Shown here piece by piece: positions 1 through 8,900 of a DNA stretch of 64,000 nt. The notes beneath the pieces were generated by a model. It made no database searches, was not told where the DNA came from, and saw nothing but the letters and a program-made list of their open reading frames with translations. The DNA lies in assembly GCA_023415575.1 (NCBI GenBank), contig JAEZKF010000029.1, positions 1 through 64,000 on the forward strand, written 5' to 3'. The translations under genes were made by a program, and so were the position numbers. This stretch comes from Bacillota bacterium. GTDB taxonomy: Bacteria; Bacillota; Clostridia; Oscillospirales; Ruminococcaceae. The number at the start of each line of letters is the position of its first letter. The first letter of the stretch is position 1.

Positions 1-49
1 CTGTCCCCCACGTCATACCGCCAGTTGTTTGAAAATGCCGCATAAGAAA

Positions 50-78
50 ACTGGATTCCGTATTAGGCAGAATCCAGT
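50..78 (-). terminator. Hairpin downstream of ackA, probable terminator
   Basis: A perfect 9-bp inverted repeat (ACTGGATTC / GAATCCAGT) with an 11-base loop lies about 75 bases past the ackA stop. Read on the minus strand it is followed by TTTCTTATG, a modest T tract. It could also serve a plus-strand gene left of the window. Confidence 0.5.
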
Positions 79-154
79 CTTTAAAATTTTTATTTTCTTA
101 TCTGTCTACTTGACAGGGAGCAGTTCAGTTTGTACGGATGCCTTGTATATGTTT

Positions 155-1360
155 TTATTTGAGCTTTGAAACAATCTCCACGGTGTCGCGCGCGATGGTC
201 AGCTCCTCGTTAGTGGGAACAATCCAAACGCGAACGCTGGCATCATCGGTGCTGATGTCATGCTCCTTGCCGTTGAACTCCACATTCTTCTTGCTATCGA
301 TCTCGATGCCGAGGAACTTCATGTTCTCGCAAACCTCTTGGCGAAGCTCAACGGAGTTTTCACCGATGCCGCCAGTGAATACGACTGCGTCCAGTCCGCC
401 CATAGCAGCGGCATAGGCGCCGATGTACTTCTTAATCTGGTAGCGTACCATGGTCAATGCAAGCTGAGCGCGCTCGTTGCCGGACTCAGCCGCAGCACGC
501 ATGTCGCGGTCATCGCTGGTAACACCCGAAATGCCGAGGTAACCGGATTTCTTATTGAGTAAATCGTTGACCTCCTTGGGTGTGAGGTTCTCCTTCTCCG
601 CGATATAGGTAACCACCGACGGGTCGAGCGAGCCGGAACGGGTACCCATGAGAATACCGCCCAGAGGGGTGAAGCCCATGCTGGTATCAACCGATTTGCC
701 GCCGTCTACTGCGGTGATGGAGGAACCGTTGCCGATGTGGCAGGTTACAATCTTCAAATCCTTAATATCCTTGCCGAGCAGCTTTGCAAGGCGGGCACTG
801 ACATAGCGGTGCGAGGTGCCGTGGAAGCCGTAGCGGCGGATGTGATACTTCTTGTAGTACTCATAGGGTACTGCAAACATATATGCCTTTTCGGGCATGG
901 TCTGGTGGAATGCGGTGTCGAACACCACAACCTGAGGAATCTCCTTGCCCAGAACCTTCTGGCAGGCGCGGATGGCGAGCACATGAGCGGGGTTGTGCAG
1001 AGGTGCAAGGTCTGCAATCTCCTCGATGGTATCAACCACGCTGTCGGTAACAAGTACCGATTCCGTGAAGCGCTCGGCGCCCTGAACGATGCGGTGACCA
1101 ACCGCAGAGACCTCTTTCATATCATCGATAACCTTGCCCTCACCGCTTGTGAGAACCTCGGTCAACTTCATAAATGCCTCAGCATGGGTTGGGAAGTCTA
1201 CCTTCTCAGCAATAACCCGTCCATCCGCCGTCTTGTGGGTGATGAATCCGTCAACGCCAATCTTTTCGCAGTTGCCCTTTGCAATCACCTGCTCGTTCTC
1301 CATGTTGATGAGCTGGTACTTCAGCGAAGAACTGCCCGCGTTGATTACCAATACCTTCAT
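155..1360 (-). CDS. ackA: Acetate kinase
   Basis: Interconverts acetate plus ATP and acetyl phosphate plus ADP in the cytoplasm, the ATP-yielding last step of acetate fermentation. The 401-residue length fits the family. It opens with MKVLVINAGSSSLKYQ (phosphate-binding signature) and contains GFHGTSH, HIGNGSS and GTRSGSLDP, plus a late TNEEL glutamate. The start is the ATG at 1358-1360 behind CGGAGGAG; the open frame runs further upstream but without a better start. Two deviations from the commonest family sequence are visible: HRIVQGAE where HRVVHGGE is usual, and GTRSGS where GTRSGD is usual. The arginines of both motifs are kept, so activity is expected. No pta lies next to it here; the divergent neighbour tmcAL also consumes acetate. 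Confidence 0.97.
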   Translation of the reverse strand: MKVLVINAGSSSLKYQLINMENEQVIAKGNCEKIGVDGFITHKTADGRVIAEKVDFPTHAEAFMKLTEVLTSGEGKVIDDMKEVSAVGHRIVQGAERFTESVLVTDSVVDTIEEIADLAPLHNPAHVLAIRACQKVLGKEIPQVVVFDTAFHQTMPEKAYMFAVPYEYYKKYHIRRYGFHGTSHRYVSARLAKLLGKDIKDLKIVTCHIGNGSSITAVDGGKSVDTSMGFTPLGGILMGTRSGSLDPSVVTYIAEKENLTPKEVNDLLNKKSGYLGISGVTSDDRDMRAAAESGNERAQLALTMVRYQIKKYIGAYAAAMGGLDAVVFTGGIGENSVELRQEVCENMKFLGIEIDSKKNVEFNGKEHDISTDDASVRVWIVPTNEELTIARDTVEIVSKLK

Positions 1361-1675
1361 TTTTTCTCCTCCGTAAAGATATAAAATTGCCACATTGCCT
1401 TGGTAATGATGGGATATCTGAATCCTTTTTTTATACTGATGTTGAGAATGTCCACGAATGGCGGGCAACAATATAACCACTGCTTTTACTGCATGATATA
1501 CATACTTGCAAGACACACCATGCAAAACAAAAAAGCCCGCAGGCTTGACATGACATTACCAAACTATATATTATTACAACGAGAACTAAAATTCAAGTTT
1601 TTATTGAAAAAACTCGGCTTTTACTCTAACTTCCAAGTGAAGTTACATGGATTTGCATGATATGGGAGATATGAT
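1361..1675. other. Divergent intergenic region ackA / tmcAL
   Basis: These 315 bases separate two divergent genes and hold their control regions. A good plus-strand promoter is seen at 1545-1572. I could not identify a convincing ackA promoter; the possible ones on the minus strand have poor -35 boxes. No convincing gene is present, although open frames extend into it from ackA. Confidence 0.6.
1545..1572 (+). promoter_or_regulatory. Sigma-A-type promoter for tmcAL
   Basis: TTGACA at 1545-1550, a 16-base spacer and TATATT at 1567-1572, about 100 bases before the tmcAL ATG. Confidence 0.6.
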
Positions 1676-2869
1676 ATGCTAACTGCCGGAATCATCGCGG
1701 AATACAACCCCTTTCACAACGGGCACGCATACCAAATACGCACTGCGCGCTCGCTGGGGGCGACGCATGTCGTTGCGGTGCTGGGCGGTGCCTTTACCCA
1801 ACGCGGTGATTGCGCGGCGGTTGATAAGTTTACCCGCGCAAGGGCTGCGCTTTTATGCGGTGCCGACTTGGTGATTGAGCTGCCTCTTCCCTATGCCGTA
1901 TCCTCCGCCGAGCGGTTTGCCTTTGGCGGTGTCGCCCTTTTGGATTCACTTGGTTGTGTGGATACGCTGGTGTTCGGCAGTGAATGCGGTGATACCGACC
2001 TGCTGACACACGCCGCCAAGGCCGTTGACGACCCGCTTTTTAGCGAGGCACTCAAGGGCTTTCTGAATCAGGGGCTTGTGTTTCCAAAGGCGCGGCAGCT
2101 TGCCTTGGCACAGACGATGGGAGAGGACTCTGCTGCGGTGCTGGAACAGCCGAACAACATTCTGGGCACCGAGTATATCAAGTGGCTTTTGCGCCTAAAC
2201 AGTCCCATCACCCCTGTTACTATCGCGCGCACAGGGGCAGCACATGGAAGCGATATTTCGTCGGGGCAGATTGCCTCGGCGTCGCTCGTTCGCAAGCGGA
2301 TGCTCGCCGGCGAGGAGTGGCGCTTCTTTGTTCCGCCGCAGGCCGCTGACTTGTATTCACACGCGATTGAAAAGGGTCATGCCCCCTGCTCCCTCTCCCG
2401 ACTTGAACGCGCTGTGCTGGCTAGGATGCGCACCATCACCAAGGATGAGCTTTTGAGGCTGCCCGATGTCACCGAAGGGCTGGAGGGAAGAATCCTCAAA
2501 GCTGCCCGAACGGCTAAGAGCTTAGATGAACTCTATCTTCTTATTAAATCAAAGCGCTATACCCTTTCGCGCATCCGCCGTATTGTGCTGTGTGCCTACC
2601 TTGGAGTTACATCCGACCTGCAGCTGCAAAGCCCGCCTTATATTCGGGTAATGGGCTTTAACTCCCGCGGCAAGGAGATCCTCTCTCGCGCTAAGGATAC
2701 CGCAAAACTGCCGATTTTAACGAGTCTGGCCCGGTGCGCGGAGGTCTCTCAAACCGCTGCGCAATTTGCAAATCTTGAGGCGCAGGCATCCGATATCTTT
2801 GCCTTGTGTTCGCCGCAGGTTCTTGCGTGCGGTCTTGACTTTACGGCAAAGCCTGTCATAATAGAATAA
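1676..2869 (+). CDS. tmcAL: tRNA(Met) cytidine acetate ligase
   Basis: A 397-residue protein starting MLTAGIIAEYNPFHNGH, the nucleotidyltransferase-fold entry of the YlbM/TmcAL family (the HNGH element is the HIGH-like ATP site). Known members activate acetate with ATP to acetyl-AMP and make N4-acetylcytidine at the wobble base of elongator tRNA-Met. Length and N-terminus match the family. The ATG at 1676 follows GGGAGAT. It is divergent from ackA, so an acetate-consuming modification enzyme and an acetate-metabolising enzyme share one intergenic region. Confidence 0.9.
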   Translation: MLTAGIIAEYNPFHNGHAYQIRTARSLGATHVVAVLGGAFTQRGDCAAVDKFTRARAALLCGADLVIELPLPYAVSSAERFAFGGVALLDSLGCVDTLVFGSECGDTDLLTHAAKAVDDPLFSEALKGFLNQGLVFPKARQLALAQTMGEDSAAVLEQPNNILGTEYIKWLLRLNSPITPVTIARTGAAHGSDISSGQIASASLVRKRMLAGEEWRFFVPPQAADLYSHAIEKGHAPCSLSRLERAVLARMRTITKDELLRLPDVTEGLEGRILKAARTAKSLDELYLLIKSKRYTLSRIRRIVLCAYLGVTSDLQLQSPPYIRVMGFNSRGKEILSRAKDTAKLPILTSLARCAEVSQTAAQFANLEAQASDIFALCSPQVLACGLDFTAKPVIIE

Positions 2870-2942
2870 GTAAGAAGTTCCACTTTTTATAGTATTAATT
2901 TTGCGCCGTAGTGGTTCTTCATGCGGCGAAAGGAGCATGGCC

Positions 2943-3878
2943 ATGGCAGTGAATATACAAAAGATTCAGCATCCTGAATACGGCACCTGTATCTCGATGG
3001 AAAACGGTGCAGCCGAGCTGCTCGTTACGCTCGATTACGGCCCCAGAATCCTGCATTTTACGCTGAGCGGCGAAAAGAATATGCTGCTTGTGGATAAAGA
3101 GCTTGCTCTCGGCGGCAGCGGCGAGGCCTTTGACCGCACCTTCTACAAGGGCGCCCACTTCTACTTCCGCGGCGGTCACCGCCTGTGGGTAAGCCCCGAG
3201 GCATACCCGGACACCAGCTACCCCGACAACGACCCCGTTGACTATGAAATAGGCGGCAACACAGTCCGCCTGACCTGCAAGCCGCAGGTACACAACGACG
3301 TTCAGTACCGTTTTGAGATTACCATGGACGATACCGCGCCCAGTGTTACCATCCTGCACAAGGTGACAAACGTTTCAAATTCGCCCAAGACCTTTGCCCC
3401 GTGGGCCATTACAGTAATGGACAAGGGCGGGCTTGAGATTGTACCGATGAACACCAAGGACACCGGACTGCTTGCAAACCGCATCATCTCGGTTTGGCCC
3501 TATACCAACCTAAGCTGCACACGCTCAAGCTTTACCGACCACTACTTTACCCTGCGCCAGAACCCCGAGATTGAGCGTGCATTTAAGATTGGCTTTGACA
3601 ACGAGGCTGGCTGGTCCTGCTACATTAACCACGGTATGCTGTTTAAGAAGAGCTACAACCACGTTGTAAACGGATCCTACCCCGACAACGGCTGCTCCTA
3701 CGAGACCTACACCAACAACAACATTCTGGAGCTTGAGACACTTGGTGAGCTCAAGGAATTTGGACCCGGCGAGACTGCAGAGCACATCGAAAAGTGGGAG
3801 CTTATGCGTGTTGACGGCGAGCCCGATACGCACGATGATGCCTCCATCGCAGCGTTTGTAAAGAAGTATATCGGCTAA
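2943..3878 (+). CDS. Galactose-mutarotase-fold protein of unknown substrate
   Basis: A 311-residue cytoplasmic protein. The sequence GPRILHF near the N-terminus, a GGHRLWVSPE stretch and later alternating hydrophobic strands resemble the beta-sandwich of the galactose mutarotase / aldose epimerase superfamily. I cannot see a complete catalytic set, so epimerase activity is only possible. The start at 2943 is chosen because AAAGGAG (2929-2935) lies 7 bases before it; an in-frame ATG at 2937 is too close to that site. It sits 70 bases after tmcAL and is followed by a strong terminator. Confidence 0.7.
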   Translation: MAVNIQKIQHPEYGTCISMENGAAELLVTLDYGPRILHFTLSGEKNMLLVDKELALGGSGEAFDRTFYKGAHFYFRGGHRLWVSPEAYPDTSYPDNDPVDYEIGGNTVRLTCKPQVHNDVQYRFEITMDDTAPSVTILHKVTNVSNSPKTFAPWAITVMDKGGLEIVPMNTKDTGLLANRIISVWPYTNLSCTRSSFTDHYFTLRQNPEIERAFKIGFDNEAGWSCYINHGMLFKKSYNHVVNGSYPDNGCSYETYTNNNILELETLGELKEFGPGETAEHIEKWELMRVDGEPDTHDDASIAAFVKKYIG

Positions 3879-3888
3879 TTTAATGATT

Positions 3889-3932
3889 CGGCTGTAACAG
3901 AGATGCAAACTTCCCTGTTGCAGCCGTTTTTT
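3889..3932 (+). terminator. Rho-independent terminator of the mutarotase-fold gene
   Basis: CGGCTGTAACAG pairs with CTGTTGCAGCCG and is followed by TTTTTT. Confidence 0.85.
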
Positions 3933-3956
3933 ATGGATACCAACATGGGTGCCTAT

Positions 3957-3994
3957 CAAAAAAGGCTGGCAAGTAGATAATACTTGTCAGCCTT
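3957..3994 (-). terminator. Rho-independent terminator of the 4008-4421 gene
   Basis: AAGGCTGGCAAGTA and TACTTGTCAGCCTT form a long stem with a short loop. On the minus strand a run of T follows the stem. Confidence 0.8.
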
Positions 3995-4007
3995 ACTTTA
4001 TTTGTGT

Positions 4008-4421
4008 TTACCCAAATAGCAGGCGGTTGCCGAGCCGGCTTAGCCTTTGGCAGGGGCCAAAGCGGGTTTTATAGGAGGTCTCGCCAATGTAGAGAAAGGG
4101 ATTATGAGCGCCGATGTTGACGACGGAGCCATCCTTTAGGGTGAGCGCAAAGTGAAAGCGCTGCCCCGCATGGCTGGAGCCCGATTCAATTTTGTCATAG
4201 ACCTTGACTGAGTTTAGGATATCAATAAGCTCGCTGAGGGTTTTATCGTCGCAAATCACTATTTCGGCGCAGGAGGATGCCGCATAGAGCCTTGCACTGA
4301 CCACATCGCTTGCGCAAAGACAGGCAAAGGGCTTATCGCCATACACCATACCGATAACGATAAGCAAGGCCGAAAAAGCAATGACACCGACACCGAACAA
4401 TATCCTTCTCACAGCAACCAC
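4008..4421 (-). CDS. Small membrane-anchored protein, unknown function
   Basis: 137 residues with one N-terminal hydrophobic segment (about residues 8-27) after a basic start (VRR), then a roughly 100-residue outer domain that includes DDKTLSELIDILNSVKVYDK. Small extracytoplasmic domains with this pattern occur in Clostridia (the DUF5301 type is one possibility), but I do not recognise it securely. The start is a GTG at 4419-4421; a second GTG three codons downstream is also possible. It is 127 bases downstream of the radical SAM gene on the same strand, with no clear terminator between, so co-transcription is possible. Confidence 0.6.
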   Translation of the reverse strand: MVAVRRILFGVGVIAFSALLIVIGMVYGDKPFACLCASDVVSARLYAASSCAEIVICDDKTLSELIDILNSVKVYDKIESGSSHAGQRFHFALTLKDGSVVNIGAHNPFLYIGETSYKTRFGPCQRLSRLGNRLLFG

Positions 4422-4548
4422 ATCCTAACTCTTTATATCCTTATAACGATACAGTGTGACTGGATGCTTCATTTTACTGCATTAACAGGATAAAGTTTTA
4501 AAAATCTCTTTGCCCTCCGACATTCTTTGTGCGCCATGTCCTGAAACC

Positions 4549-6264
4549 CTATGCAAGGATGTTCTCAAGCGGCATTTCGTGCAGGGCCCAGCGGCCTGCG
4601 ACGGGGTTCTTCTCGTCAGGCGCATAGTCCGCCCAGCATACGGTATTGGCAGCGTACAGGATGGCGATACCGCGCCGCACGCCTTTCTCGGGAGCAGTTG
4701 CAGGGTTAGCTGAAAGGTGTTTGATTATCTTGGCCATCCTTGCATCCTGCCTGTGCAGGCAGGGCGGTAGGCGGCCGGTTGAGTTGGTAGAAAGCCGGTC
4801 GCGCACAAGATGGTCGCGCAGGGTTTCGCTGTCTACATTGGGTAGGGATGTGCAGTAGTTCTGCAAAGCCGCCGTAAAATCATCGAGGGAGATGTTTCGA
4901 TGCACGCCCGCCTCATGCAGGGCAGTACCAAGGCCGGTATAGAACGCAAACGGCGTTTGGCCGCTTACGCTGAGCACATAGTCTGCCGTCCGGCGAAACC
5001 GCCCGCTGTTGTAAACACGGTCCAGGGCTTGCTCCGTGTTATGCAGAAGGGCAAAGTCCTGCTCGGAAAGCCAGGGCGTTGAGCGCACCTCATAGGGCGG
5101 GTGTTCGTCAAAACAGCAGGGATAGGTTTCTGGCTCGCTGCGCATGGCGCTGCCGTGCAAAAGCTTTAAAAAGCCTAGCTGCAGCATCTGGGCACCCAAC
5201 CCGTACGCCTTGTCAAAGCTCTCGGCAAAAACAGCGAGATTCTCATAGGGCAGACCGGCTATGAGGTCGATGTGGATATGCATATTCCCCATTGCGACCA
5301 GACGCTTGATGTTTGCCTGCAAAAGGGCTGTATCTGTTTTGCGGTTTACAGCCTCGAGCGTTTTTTCACAAAATGACTGTATGCCGACTTCAAGCTGAAC
5401 GGCACCCAGAGGCATCTGGGCAAGAAGCGCAAAAGTCTCCTCCCGCAAAATATCGCCCGCAATCTCAAAATGAAAGCAGACGCCCTGCGGTATCTCCTTG
5501 CCGTAGTGGTCTATGATAAACCGCAGAATCCTGTTTGCATGGGCGGGGTTGGCATTGAAGGTTCGGTCGACAAATTTAATGGTGCGTGTACCGCTGTTTG
5601 CAAGGCGCAGGATGTCCTGCAAAACGGTGTCCAGCGCAAAATAACGAGGCTTGCTGCACCGCCCAGACAGGCAGAAGGCGCAATTATAGGGGCAGCCGCG
5701 GCTTGTCTCAATATAGGCAATTCGCCCTTTGACTGCCTCCGCGTAGCCGGATTCTAGCGGCGAGGGCACCATGTTGCTTAAGATGCACGGCATGGTTTCG
5801 TATATGGTACCGTCCTCACACCGTCCGCAAAGGCCTGCAATCTGCTCAGGCTTATTTGCAGCAAACACAGCCCTTAAAAAAGCTGGCAGGCTTTCTTCGC
5901 CCTCACCTGCAAGGATATAGTCTATCTGCGGGCTTGCCTGAAGCACCTCTTTTGCGCAGTAGCTGACCTCCGGCCCGCCCAAGACAATGAGCACATGGGG
6001 CAGTTTCTGCTTAAGTAATGTGCACAGGGTCAAGGTGGCCTCGATGTTCCAGATATAACAGGAAAAGCCCACAACCGCAGGCTTTTGAGCGATAATCTGC
6101 TCCAGCACGTCGGTTATGGGTTGATTGATGGTAGCCTCTACGATGCGCACAAGATGGCTAAGCTCGGGCGCATATGCCTTGATGCCTGCCGCGAGACACC
6201 ACGGGGCCGGCGAGGCATGAACGTATTTTGAACCTAGCACGCAAAGCGCCACTGAACCTTCCAA
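4549..6264 (-). CDS. Cobalamin-binding radical SAM protein
   Basis: 571 residues. Residues 1-135 look like a B12-binding Rossmann domain (VGFSCYIWN, LIVLGGPEVS, AGEGEESLP). The radical SAM core carries SRGCPYNCAFC, with the cluster cysteines at about 191, 195 and 198. A C-terminal region of the kind labelled DUF4080 follows. Substrates of this class are unknown. The start is a TTG at 6262-6264, supported by CGGAGG 7-8 bases upstream. It lies 45 bases after the acyltransferase gene and is likely in the same transcript. The B12 domain suggests methylation or a rearrangement at an unreactive carbon, but that is inference. Confidence 0.85.
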   Translation of the reverse strand: MEGSVALCVLGSKYVHASPAPWCLAAGIKAYAPELSHLVRIVEATINQPITDVLEQIIAQKPAVVGFSCYIWNIEATLTLCTLLKQKLPHVLIVLGGPEVSYCAKEVLQASPQIDYILAGEGEESLPAFLRAVFAANKPEQIAGLCGRCEDGTIYETMPCILSNMVPSPLESGYAEAVKGRIAYIETSRGCPYNCAFCLSGRCSKPRYFALDTVLQDILRLANSGTRTIKFVDRTFNANPAHANRILRFIIDHYGKEIPQGVCFHFEIAGDILREETFALLAQMPLGAVQLEVGIQSFCEKTLEAVNRKTDTALLQANIKRLVAMGNMHIHIDLIAGLPYENLAVFAESFDKAYGLGAQMLQLGFLKLLHGSAMRSEPETYPCCFDEHPPYEVRSTPWLSEQDFALLHNTEQALDRVYNSGRFRRTADYVLSVSGQTPFAFYTGLGTALHEAGVHRNISLDDFTAALQNYCTSLPNVDSETLRDHLVRDRLSTNSTGRLPPCLHRQDARMAKIIKHLSANPATAPEKGVRRGIAILYAANTVCWADYAPDEKNPVAGRWALHEMPLENILA

Positions 6265-6309
6265 GGTATTTCCTCCGTACTGTATCTTGCGGTGATTTTT
6301 GTTTTGCCG

Positions 6310-7581
6310 TCATGTTTCCAAGAATTCCATTGCAGCATGGAACCTCTGGCCTTCCTCATCGGTATAGCGGTCGTTCATGCTGTGGAGGGTGATTGTCATT
6401 CCGCTTGATGTTGTTGCGATGCCGATGGTCTCATAGGCATACGACACAAGCGGCGGAATAAAGCAAAGATTTGCTATTTTCAGGCTGCCGTATTCGTCTG
6501 CGATATCAAGCCGCGTCAGGTTCGTCACCGACAAGGCCGACTTTTTCAGGGGCGCATAGCCCATCATAGCAGCAGCCTTTTTGCTTGTTTTGCTGTCATA
6601 TAGCCCGCAGGCAACCATCGTCAGCGAATCGATTAGGGACGGGATAAACAAGGGGATAAAATGCAAAATGAAGTACCTGCGGGGCGGCTGCCTAAGCTTT
6701 GTATAAATCCGCCGATGCAACTCCCGCGCATTTTGCTCAAAGGTCAGTTTATCGTTGTAGGTGTACTTCGCTGTAATGCCTGTCGCCTGATTTGACATGG
6801 AGCGGTTGCCATCCAGTCGCGCATCAACGGCAAGCCCTACTGAGGCATACCGCCGGTTTGCCTTTAAAAAGGCGGTTAGTATATAGCTGTTCATGGACAC
6901 CCCGGCGGCCTTTGCCCTTTCCTTTATCCTCTCAACACACTCGGGTGAAAACTGCCTATTTAAGATGACGGATGACCTTTGCTGCCAATAGGCGTCATGC
7001 AGCCTTTTTCTGTCGCTCCAATCAAAGACCTTGCCGGATTTTTGCCATTGTCTGTTGAAGTAACCGACCAGAAGATGATAGAAGCGGGGTATCTCCGAGC
7101 CCTTGGGCAAGGTCTGCTCGTTGAGAAGCCGAAGGGGTTGGAACTCACCGCTCTCGCCGATGCATTCCTTCATCATCCGCTCGATATAGTATACAACCGA
7201 TTTGCCGTCGCCCGCAAGGTGGTGCGCCATGACAAGCACGCTCAGCCTGTCATCACCCCGCTTAACAAAGACCTTCATCATCTCGCCTTGCTCGATGACA
7301 AGTTGCTTTCTTTCATACTCCAAAATCAAAGCATCAAAGTCCAGATGTGTTACTTCTGCCGTGCAGTTGCTAAATGGCAGTTTATCGTAATAGGCATTTC
7401 CGGTGTCCGTTAAAACTACCCTAGACATAGTCGCCTCAAATGCGGTAAAGGCGCGTTTTGCCGCATCGATAAATGACTGGCAGTCTATCCTGCCAATAAC
7501 ATCGAATGTCATTACTATGTACATGTTCGGGTCAAACAGGTCGGCCCTCTCTGAGCGTATCTCATTGTTCAACGGCGGCAC
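6310..7581 (-). CDS. Stand-alone condensation-domain-type acyltransferase
   Basis: A 423-residue protein with HHLAGDG at about residues 120-126, the HHxxxDG active-site motif of NRPS condensation domains, PapA-type acyltransferases and alcohol acetyltransferases. The second histidine and the aspartate are present. A later stretch (SALSVTNLTRLDI) resembles the second-half region of such folds. No carrier or adenylation domain is nearby, so it more likely acts as a free-standing acyl-CoA-dependent acyltransferase on an alcohol or amine. The start is a GTG without a strong ribosome site; the next in-frame Met is residue 20. It follows the GFA gene by 35 bases. Confidence 0.75.
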   Translation of the reverse strand: MPPLNNEIRSERADLFDPNMYIVMTFDVIGRIDCQSFIDAAKRAFTAFEATMSRVVLTDTGNAYYDKLPFSNCTAEVTHLDFDALILEYERKQLVIEQGEMMKVFVKRGDDRLSVLVMAHHLAGDGKSVVYYIERMMKECIGESGEFQPLRLLNEQTLPKGSEIPRFYHLLVGYFNRQWQKSGKVFDWSDRKRLHDAYWQQRSSVILNRQFSPECVERIKERAKAAGVSMNSYILTAFLKANRRYASVGLAVDARLDGNRSMSNQATGITAKYTYNDKLTFEQNARELHRRIYTKLRQPPRRYFILHFIPLFIPSLIDSLTMVACGLYDSKTSKKAAAMMGYAPLKKSALSVTNLTRLDIADEYGSLKIANLCFIPPLVSYAYETIGIATTSSGMTITLHSMNDRYTDEEGQRFHAAMEFLET

Positions 7582-7616
7582 CTCAAATCCGGGGGAATCT
7601 ATTCGATTTATTTGGA

Positions 7617-8030
7617 CTACTCCTTAATCTCGCTAAAGTTCCTATCCAGCTTTTTGCGGTTTCCGGCAAAGGAGTAGTAGGCGGGCTTCATATCATAAAA
7701 CAGTTCCAACTCAAAGGATGCACTCGGGATGATGTCATCGAACATCTCCGCGTTCATGCAGTAGTGGTTTTGCTCGGGATTGTGCCAAAAGAGGGTGGTC
7801 CCGCAGACCGAGCAGAAGCCCCGCTCGACCTCTTCATCGTGGTAGATGGTGATTTTGTCTTCTCCCTCTTCAAACACCACGTTCTCCTTCGGGCCCGGGT
7901 CAACGGAAAGTACGGGGCCTGAATTCATGCGGCGGCAGGTGTCGCAATGACAGGTGTAAACAAAGCTGCCGTACTCCTTTAGGGTGATATGAACTGCGCC
8001 GCAAACACAGTGGCCGTGAACATTTGTCAT
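7617..8030 (-). CDS. GFA / CENP-V-type zinc protein
   Basis: 137 residues with the zinc-cysteine layout of the glutathione-dependent formaldehyde-activating (GFA) family: CVCG (Cys8, Cys10), CHCDTC (27, 29, 32) and CSVCG (73, 76). Most members have no proven reaction. A longer open frame starts at 8147, but the ATG at 8028-8030 is chosen because it has an AGGGGG site and because a good promoter (8065-8093) lies inside the extension. First gene of a probable operon with the acyltransferase and radical SAM genes. Confidence 0.8.
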   Translation of the reverse strand: MTNVHGHCVCGAVHITLKEYGSFVYTCHCDTCRRMNSGPVLSVDPGPKENVVFEEGEDKITIYHDEEVERGFCSVCGTTLFWHNPEQNHYCMNAEMFDDIIPSASFELELFYDMKPAYYSFAGNRKKLDRNFSEIKE

Positions 8031-8064
8031 GATAATATCCCCCTCTTTACTGTTTCTAAGATTC

Positions 8065-8093
8065 AGTATAGCCCTAATCCATCCATAGTTCAA
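8065..8093 (-). promoter_or_regulatory. Promoter of the GFA-acyltransferase-radical SAM operon
   Basis: On the minus strand TTGAAC, a 17-base spacer and TATACT, giving a leader of roughly 30 bases before the GFA start. Confidence 0.6.
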
Positions 8094-8159
8094 CAACTCA
8101 TCAAAGGTCTGCCATTTATAAAAAAACCAGTTATAAGGTAATCCCACTCGATGTGCCGC

Positions 8160-8188
8160 TTGATTTTCAAATGTGCTGATGATATACT
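8160..8188 (+). promoter_or_regulatory. Promoter of the TetR-family gene
   Basis: TTGATT (8160-8165), a 17-base spacer and TATACT (8183-8188). Confidence 0.6.
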
Positions 8189-8206
8189 GTTCATATATCT
8201 TTATGT

Positions 8207-8219
8207 CGTTTAGTAAACG
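8207..8219. promoter_or_regulatory. Candidate TetR operator
   Basis: A perfect inverted repeat CGTTTA-G-TAAACG just downstream of the expected start of transcription of the regulator gene. The position suits autorepression. Its distance from the opposing GFA promoter (over 110 bases) makes direct repression of that operon less obvious. Confidence 0.5.
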
Positions 8220-8254
8220 TGGTCATTATCATATCAACATCAAGGAGATAGAAC

Positions 8255-8884
8255 ATGAGAGAGAGACGGCCCAATAAGAGAAAGATTCAGGGAGCCGAGA
8301 CAAAAAAGAAGCTGTACGATATAGCAGAGAGGCTGTTTGAGCAGTACGGCTTTGAAAACGTCAGCGTGGAGGATATTACGCATGAGGCAGGCATTACAAA
8401 GGGCGCCTTTTATGTGCATTATGAATCTAAGGATGCGTTGATTGGCCTGCTACTCGAGAAATACACAACCCTTGCTGATTCGCAATATCAATCCTATTTT
8501 GAAACACTACCCGCCGATATGTCTGCAACCGACAAGCTTCTTGCCCTAACCGAACAGATTGCTAGAGTGATTACAGAAAAAATGGGCCAAGAAAGCATAA
8601 CAAAGGTTTACCAGATGATGCTCGTGGGGAGTTCCGGCACCGAGGCAGTCAAGGGATACAACCGCAAGCTCTACCCCCTGCTGCATAGCGTGCTGGAGGA
8701 TGGAATCAAACGTGGTGAGTTTAAAAACACCCTTTCGGTGGACGAGCTTACCCGCAGCCTTGTGATGGCGCTTCGCGGACTTTGCGTCGAATGGTGTATC
8801 CGCTATCCCGACTTTGACCTAATAGATGAGAGCAAGAAACATGTCGCGCTCCTGCTCGAGGGCATAAAAAGTAGGGACAACTAA
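8255..8884 (+). CDS. TetR-family transcriptional regulator
   Basis: 209 residues. The N-terminal third is a TetR helix-turn-helix: RLFEQYGFENVSVEDI, AGITKGAFYVHYESKDAL. The C-terminal ligand-binding part is variable and its effector cannot be read. The ATG follows AAGGAGA. It is divergent from the GFA-acyltransferase-radical SAM operon, so that operon is the natural candidate target. A palindrome at 8207-8219 is a plausible binding site. Confidence 0.9.
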   Translation: MRERRPNKRKIQGAETKKKLYDIAERLFEQYGFENVSVEDITHEAGITKGAFYVHYESKDALIGLLLEKYTTLADSQYQSYFETLPADMSATDKLLALTEQIARVITEKMGQESITKVYQMMLVGSSGTEAVKGYNRKLYPLLHSVLEDGIKRGEFKNTLSVDELTRSLVMALRGLCVEWCIRYPDFDLIDESKKHVALLLEGIKSRDN

Positions 8885-8900
8885 AACAACATTATACGAC

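Noticed and set aside
737..1384. A 215-codon plus-strand open frame
   Set aside because: Antisense to ackA without a ribosome site or recognisable protein features.
155..1525. Longer start for acetate kinase at 1525
   Set aside because: MKVLVINAGSSS at 1360 is the family N-terminus and has a strong ribosome site.
7617..8147. Longer start for the GFA protein at 8147
   Set aside because: The extension contains a promoter (8065-8093), and the ATG at 8028-8030 has the good ribosome site and normal family N-terminus.
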